The position numbers and the translations under genes were made by a program. This document shows, piece by piece, positions 59,643 through 64,000 of a stretch of 64,000 bases of DNA. Numbering within the stretch: the first letter of the stretch is position 1; each line of letters opens with the position of its first letter. Where the stretch lies: the NCBI RefSeq assembly GCF_002914585.1, contig NZ_PDDM01000005.1, positions 168,060 to 232,059 on the forward strand. Reading direction: 5' to 3'. The notes under the pieces are model-generated. The model had not been told where the DNA came from. It did not search any database and saw only the letters and a list, made by a program, of their open reading frames with translations. This DNA is from Pseudanabaena sp. BC1403. GTDB taxonomy: Bacteria; Cyanobacteriota; Cyanobacteriia; Pseudanabaenales; Pseudanabaenaceae.

Positions 59643-61292
59643 TTACAGAGCAGCTTCTTTTTTGAGCTTGTCGCGATCGCTTATCTTCGTGGTCGGAGAC
59701 TGAAGCGCAAAGTAGAGCTTATTCAAAGCACTGAGATAAGCTCGCGCCGAAGCAACAATAATGTCAGTATTTGCAGAATGTCCAGAGAGCGTCCCCACGT
59801 CAGGATGCTTGAGACGAATCGTGACTTCGCCGAGAGCATCGATACCTGCGGTAACTGACTGCACTGAGTACTCGATCAATTGATTCGGTACATTCACAAT
59901 GCGATTAATCGCTTTGTAAATTGCATCAACTGGCCCAGTCCCCACTGAAGCATCAGTAATTTCTGCACCATCGGGCATGACGATAGTGATTGTCGCCGTG
60001 GGGATAGCGCGATCGCCACAGCTTACTTGGACATGATCGAGCTTGAAAGCTTCGGGTGCATGACGAATTTCGTCGTTGACGATCGCCTCTAAGTCGCGAT
60101 CGCTAATTTCTCGCTTTTTATCAGCAAGTTCCTTAAAACGCACAAAGGCAGCATTAAGTTCTTGTTCCGAAAGCTCAAAGCCAAGCTCTTTGAGGCGAGA
60201 ACTCAAGGCATTACGTCCTGAGAGCTTACCAAGCACGATCAAATTGTCGGTTAACCCGATGGATTGAGCATCCATGATTTCGTAGGTGAGGCGATTTTTC
60301 AATACGCCATCTTGATGGATACCTGACTCATGGGCAAAGGCATTTGCGCCGACGATCGCTTTATTGGGCTGAACCAACATACCTGTGAGGTTGGACACAA
60401 GACGAGAAGTCTTGTAAATCTGCTTTGTGTCAATGTTGCAGAGCGGCGCAATTGATTCCGCAGGACGACCGAGGAAACTATTGAAATAGGAGCGGCGCAC
60501 ATGCAAAGCCATCACCAATTCTTCGAGGGCAGCATTGCCTGCACGTTCACCGATGCCGTTAATCGTGCATTCCATTTGACGCGCCCCATTTTTGGCAGCT
60601 TCAAGGAAGTTCGCCACAGCCAAGCCAAGATCATTGTGACCATGCACCGAGATAATTGCGCGATCGATATTTGGCACATTTTCTTTGATCCCTTTGATCA
60701 AAGCGCCAAACTCAGAAGGAGTCAAATAGCCGACCGTATCGGGGATATTGACCGTGCTAGCACCCGCCGCGATCGCAGCCTCTAATACTTGATAGAGAAA
60801 CTCAGGATCAGAGCGACCTGCATCCTCTGGTGAAAACTCGACATCGGCAACCTTTGATCTGGCATAGGCAACCATTTCTGGCACGATCGCTAAAACTTCA
60901 GCGCGAGTTTTCCGAAGCTTATATTCCAAGTGAATATCTGAGGTGGCGAGAAAAGTATGAATTCGCCCCTTAGCCGCAGGCTTGACTGCTTCGGCAGCAG
61001 CTTCAATATCGCCTCTAGTAGCTCTTGCTAAACCGCAGATCGTGGGACCATTCTCAGTGCCAACGAGCTTAGCGATTTCTTGGACTGCATGAAAATCACC
61101 TTTGCTGGCAAAAGGGAAACCTGCCTCAATGATGTCTACACCAAGTCGAGCCAGTTGCTGCGCGATTAGCAATTTTTGCTCCACGTTCAGAGTTGCGCCT
61201 GGGGACTGTTCGCCATCGCGTAAGGTGGTGTCAAAAAAGATAATGCGGTCTTGAGCAACTTGAGACTCTTGAGATGTTACTGATGTAGACAT
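59643..61292 (-). CDS. leuA: 2-isopropylmalate synthase
   Basis: The first committed step of leucine synthesis: acetyl-CoA plus 2-ketoisovalerate. The TIM-barrel half has [18 protein letters not shown] (about 19-36), the metal ligands in [15 protein letters not shown] (HxH) and [18 protein letters not shown]. The linker and LeuA regulatory domain (about 395-535) have [15 protein letters not shown] and [14 protein letters not shown], the region that binds leucine for feedback inhibition. At 549 aa it is the normal long form. No leader peptide with Leu codons was found upstream. Confidence 0.95.
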   Translation of the reverse strand: MSTSVTSQESQVAQDRIIFFDTTLRDGEQSPGATLNVEQKLLIAQQLARLGVDIIEAGFPFASKGDFHAVQEIAKLVGTENGPTICGLARATRGDIEAAAEAVKPAAKGRIHTFLATSDIHLEYKLRKTRAEVLAIVPEMVAYARSKVADVEFSPEDAGRSDPEFLYQVLEAAIAAGASTVNIPDTVGYLTPSEFGALIKGIKENVPNIDRAIISVHGHNDLGLAVANFLEAAKNGARQMECTINGIGERAGNAALEELVMALHVRRSYFNSFLGRPAESIAPLCNIDTKQIYKTSRLVSNLTGMLVQPNKAIVGANAFAHESGIHQDGVLKNRLTYEIMDAQSIGLTDNLIVLGKLSGRNALSSRLKELGFELSEQELNAAFVRFKELADKKREISDRDLEAIVNDEIRHAPEAFKLDHVQVSCGDRAIPTATITIVMPDGAEITDASVGTGPVDAIYKAINRIVNVPNQLIEYSVQSVTAGIDALGEVTIRLKHPDVGTLSGHSANTDIIVASARAYLSALNKLYFALQSPTTKISDRDKLKKEAAL

Positions 61293-61558
61293 AATGCGTT
61301 AATTCATGAATGTTTATTGTGAGATCGTAACTATTTGGCGTAACTATTTGGCTTTAGCTAAATTTTCTGGTGGCTAATTCGCTATATCGATTTTAATTTT
61401 ACCTGCGGCAAAATTAAAACTTAAAACCTTTGACAAGATTGACCTTCAGTTTTCAAATAAGTATTTGCTCATTTGAAAACTTTTTTAGGTTGTAGCGATT
61501 GCAACAGAAATTTAACTATTGCAATCTTAGCCCTTTTCTTTAAAAATGGTAAGCCAAT
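61293..61558. other. Divergent spacer leuA / 748-aa gene
   Basis: No gene or clear motif. A tandem near-repeat GTAACTATTTGGC occurs twice at about 61328 and 61340, which could be an operator or simple slippage product. Confidence 0.4.
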
Positions 61559-61599
61559 TGTGAGAGTTTACTGCGCTGTAGGCGCGGTAAACTCTCACA
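61559..61599. repeat. Palindrome at the 5' end of the 748-aa gene
   Basis: TGTGAGAGTTTACTGCGC and mirror GCGCGGTAAACTCTCACA with a TGTAG centre, directly before an ATG (61601). Placed where it would hide a start at 61601, it favours the start at 61634. Confidence 0.75.
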
Positions 61600-61633
61600 T
61601 ATGCTAGGCTATTGCATCCGTTTGAGATTTACG

Positions 61634-63847
61634 ATGCCGCGCATGAAATCTTTACCTGAATCTTCAAAACCTTTTGGCGATCTTGTTAAGGCAGATCGTG
61701 AGTTGCAAGGCGTTAATCCTTCTACATCAGAATTACCAGAAATTGATCCGCGCGATCGCTTTACATGGACAAACTTTTTTGTAGTTGTAAGTATTCCTTT
61801 AGTAGGGGGCTTGGCGGGGCTGGGACTAATTTATCTAGCCAATCCCTTGGCGATCAGTTGGTTAGCGTCTTCTGATGCTCCTGCTTTTTACTCTAGTTCA
61901 TTATGGAATATTCCTAAAAGCATCCCGCAAATCCAAGCTGAGTTAGGGCGTAGTTACCTAAAGCTCGGCGAAAGTTACAATCTCAAAACGGGTGAAATCA
62001 TCTATACGGTTTTGGAAACAGAAACCCAAAATATTCGTGAAATTCGCTTCTATCAGCCCATTTGGGATCGGGGTGTAGAGAAATACCTGTTAGTCAGTAC
62101 AACCACAGTTGCAGGAATTGACGAATATTTTGTGCGATCGCCAAAGTTTAAATATGCTACTGAGCCTATTCCTGAGCGATTGCGGCCAGATCGCAATCGG
62201 CTTCCACTCAAAAAATTAACATTACTAAATAATCCTCCTTCTCAATTCAATGGAATTTGGTTTAGTACAACGGGGAATATCGGTGGTATCGCCTATGGAC
62301 AAATCTATTACTTTTCTAATGATAAGCGATCGCAGTTAGTAGAGCTAGATGCATGGACTAGTCCAGTGGGAGAGCTTCCAATATGGCGTAATGCTTTATC
62401 AAGCAATTCTAGTTCTGTGCAATTGGTGGTTAATCAAACTCAATCATATGATCCTGCTTATCTTATTTTTCAACCTGAAGAAGCGATCGGTAGTTCCATG
62501 CGCAAAATACAATTGCGGATGGTGACATTAAATGAAGCGAAGGGGCAACCCAAATCCTATCAAGATGCCTTAGTGATGGCGAGTGCTGGACTATGGTCAC
62601 CTGCATTGGGCAAATTCAATCTGATGGTGGATGAGGTGCGATCTCAAGGGAAGCAACTCTCGCCATTTTTGCAAGAACAGTATGACTTGATTGCATTGCA
62701 CGCCAAAATTACCTCAGACCAAGCCCAGAATCCTAATTCTAGTTTGGGAGAAAAAGCACTAGTTAACATTATTGATGGAAGATGGTCTGAGGCTTTGGCG
62801 ATCGCCAATGATCCCGCTTATAAGGGCGATAAAATTGCCGAGATGTTAGCGAAGTATCATCCTCACATTTGGCAACGGGTGATGACCATGTTGACTTTTT
62901 CTGGAGCCAAGGAAATTAAGCTATGGGGCGGACTAGTTGTTCTACAGCGTAACGGGTTACGCCGTGCCGAGCATTGGCTACGGGAGCAGAAGGTCGATTC
63001 TAAAGAATCCAATCAATTATTGCAACGTCTCGATCTTGCCCCTGTTACTCTCGACCCGAAACAATTAATCGGAACAGTTACCTATATTGGCAAGGGAGAT
63101 GCAGGATCTGAATGGTTTTTGCCACCACCAAAGCTCGAATCAGGACAAGGCTGGTATGAAGTCAACATCAATTTGATTAAGGACGGTGATAAGTGGAGTA
63201 ATGCTCCATTTAGTGAACTTAGCGATCGCTCATCAATTTTGTTGTGGAGAATTTTAGGGCTTTCTCTCAATAGCAGTCTAGGAGTAGTGTTATACGAACC
63301 CAACGGTAAATCTCAAGCAGCAACTTTAACTGCCCATTCCCTCTGGGTTAGCGATAATGGAAGCCTTAGAATTCTTGCTTCAGGAGAGGTTGAGCTTGCC
63401 CCTTTGCTAAATAAAAGTATTCTTCAACCTCTCGTCACTAGCGGCGGTGGATTTAATCCACCTAATGGATCTCCTGTCGAATGGCAATCCCTCTCATCAA
63501 CAACGATTGAACGCATAGTTAGGACTATGTATCGCGAGTTGCAGCGCAATGGTGAAGTTTCACTCAGCATCGAGGATTTCGGTGTACTAGTGCAGCAGCA
63601 ATGGACGCTGACCTCGGTAAGTCTCGATGGTACTGGGAAGCCTGAATATTTACTATTGCTCGATCGCGAAAAGGTTGATTTAGGAGATCGTCATTATCCT
63701 TTAGCGATCGCATTCTCTAGCGACGGCTCTCTTCTATTTAGTGATATGAGTGGTGGCAGAGTCTGGATAGATGTTTTACCAAGCAGTATTGATGGACAAA
63801 TTCTCACGCTTCGGAATGGACGTTACGAAGTGTGGAACTTCCGTTAG
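61634..63847 (+). CDS. Large membrane-anchored protein of unknown function
   Basis: A 737-aa protein from the ATG at 61634 (an ATG at 61601 would add 11 residues inside the palindrome's flank). One hydrophobic segment (about 45-70: FFVVVSIPLVGGLAGLGLIY) follows a charged N-terminus, so most of the chain lies on the outer or lumenal side or is tethered. The rest is a mix of beta-rich stretches (GESYNLKTGEIIYTVLETET, SQLVELDAWTSPVGELPIWR) and a helical middle (about 340-460). I recall similarly built large proteins in other cyanobacteria but know no function. A palindrome follows the stop. Confidence 0.6.
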   Translation: MPRMKSLPESSKPFGDLVKADRELQGVNPSTSELPEIDPRDRFTWTNFFVVVSIPLVGGLAGLGLIYLANPLAISWLASSDAPAFYSSSLWNIPKSIPQIQAELGRSYLKLGESYNLKTGEIIYTVLETETQNIREIRFYQPIWDRGVEKYLLVSTTTVAGIDEYFVRSPKFKYATEPIPERLRPDRNRLPLKKLTLLNNPPSQFNGIWFSTTGNIGGIAYGQIYYFSNDKRSQLVELDAWTSPVGELPIWRNALSSNSSSVQLVVNQTQSYDPAYLIFQPEEAIGSSMRKIQLRMVTLNEAKGQPKSYQDALVMASAGLWSPALGKFNLMVDEVRSQGKQLSPFLQEQYDLIALHAKITSDQAQNPNSSLGEKALVNIIDGRWSEALAIANDPAYKGDKIAEMLAKYHPHIWQRVMTMLTFSGAKEIKLWGGLVVLQRNGLRRAEHWLREQKVDSKESNQLLQRLDLAPVTLDPKQLIGTVTYIGKGDAGSEWFLPPPKLESGQGWYEVNINLIKDGDKWSNAPFSELSDRSSILLWRILGLSLNSSLGVVLYEPNGKSQAATLTAHSLWVSDNGSLRILASGEVELAPLLNKSILQPLVTSGGGFNPPNGSPVEWQSLSSTTIERIVRTMYRELQRNGEVSLSIEDFGVLVQQQWTLTSVSLDGTGKPEYLLLLDREKVDLGDRHYPLAIAFSSDGSLLFSDMSGGRVWIDVLPSSIDGQILTLRNGRYEVWNFR

Positions 63848-63857
63848 TCAAGTCACA

Positions 63858-63916
63858 ATAAAACCCGATAATAGAATGGCGGCACAAAGCGCCGCCATTC
63901 TATTATCGGGTTTTAT
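63858..63916. repeat. Intergenic palindrome
   Basis: Perfect arms ATAAAACCCGATAATAGAAT-GGCGGC around ACAAAGC, beginning 10 bases past the previous stop. TAGGACATAAAA further right recalls the rim of the palindrome at 516. Confidence 0.85.
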
Positions 63917-63978
63917 AGCAAAGTAAGGTTAAGATAGGACATAAAATTGAAACAGAAGAGACAGAAAAAGAAACGAAA

Positions 63979-64000
63979 ATGACAGCAGCTTACAGCATAG
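63979..64000 (+). CDS. Possible start of the next gene (3' partial)
   Basis: An ATG at 63979 opens MTAAYSI and runs off the window. The purine-rich sequence before it (AGACAGAAAAAGAAACG) would suit a ribosome site. Seven codons cannot identify a product. Confidence 0.3.

Noticed and set aside
1..64000. GCGATCGC octamers as binding sites for the local R-M system
   Set aside because: HIP1 is genome-wide in many cyanobacteria and does not contain the presumed GRCGYC target.

Overview
The window is chromosomal DNA from a cyanobacterium. The evidence is the very frequent GCGATCGC octamer (HIP1) inside genes and spacers, the 3' part of ndhJ (photosynthetic NDH-1) at the left edge, and several families that are largely cyanobacterial (tandem ComFB, DUF3493, DUF39 homocysteine protein, YbjN, TPR-CHAT). 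AT-rich spacers and many small interspersed repeats would fit a Pseudanabaena-like genome, but the genus is a guess.

Layout. 1-7.3 kb: ndhJ, a tandem-ComFB protein, DUF3493, pgl, a small conserved protein, asnS, guaD and an RNase D-like exonuclease. 7.3-11.3 kb: a 1 kb gene-free stretch, an unrecognised 455-aa protein, a YheT-like hydrolase and tRNA-Ser(GGA). 11.4-19.7 kb: DUF39 and YbjN divergent from metK (homocysteine to SAM), larB, an FTR1 iron permease, a TrmH-type methyltransferase, a GAF protein, a membrane protein and aroH. 19.8-23.9 kb: the most unusual locus, an EVE-like/TPR/DUF3883-like fusion directly upstream of a HindVP-type restriction enzyme overlapping its m5C methyltransferase. 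24-32.5 kb: M1 aminopeptidase, ABM-membrane protein, rimM, rnc, a pentapeptide protein and an ABC-F ATPase. 32.7-43.7 kb: an accessory stretch with a PD-(D/E)xK protein, a two-gene unit whose members both carry a one-base deletion (small protein plus HNH nuclease), a lipase-like hydrolase, two large proteins of unclear role, a macro-domain protein, Uma2, a GH15-like enzyme and a membrane orphan, separated by decayed HIP1-containing repeats. 43.7-54.5 kb: a divergent pair of TPR proteases (M48 and CHAT), PmbA/TldE, a second pentapeptide protein, a Tat-exported PhoX and a porin relic. 54.8-64 kb: Gfo/Idh/MocA oxidoreductase, cobO, a Cax antiporter, an HNH nuclease overlapping ribD, leuA and a 748-aa membrane-anchored protein.

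The spacers are unusually structured. Many hold 40-70 base perfect or near-perfect palindromes with a shared design: an AAAACCCA-like rim, an arm unique to that locus, and a GC-rich core with a tiny loop. Some lie between divergent genes, where a terminator is not expected. There are also at least five MITE-like families (three-hairpin TACCAA element, C-rich AGATCCCCC element, GGACTTACGC element, GTTAGTGTCA element, AGATAAGTAACTG element). No CRISPR array, rRNA operon or intact transposase gene was seen.
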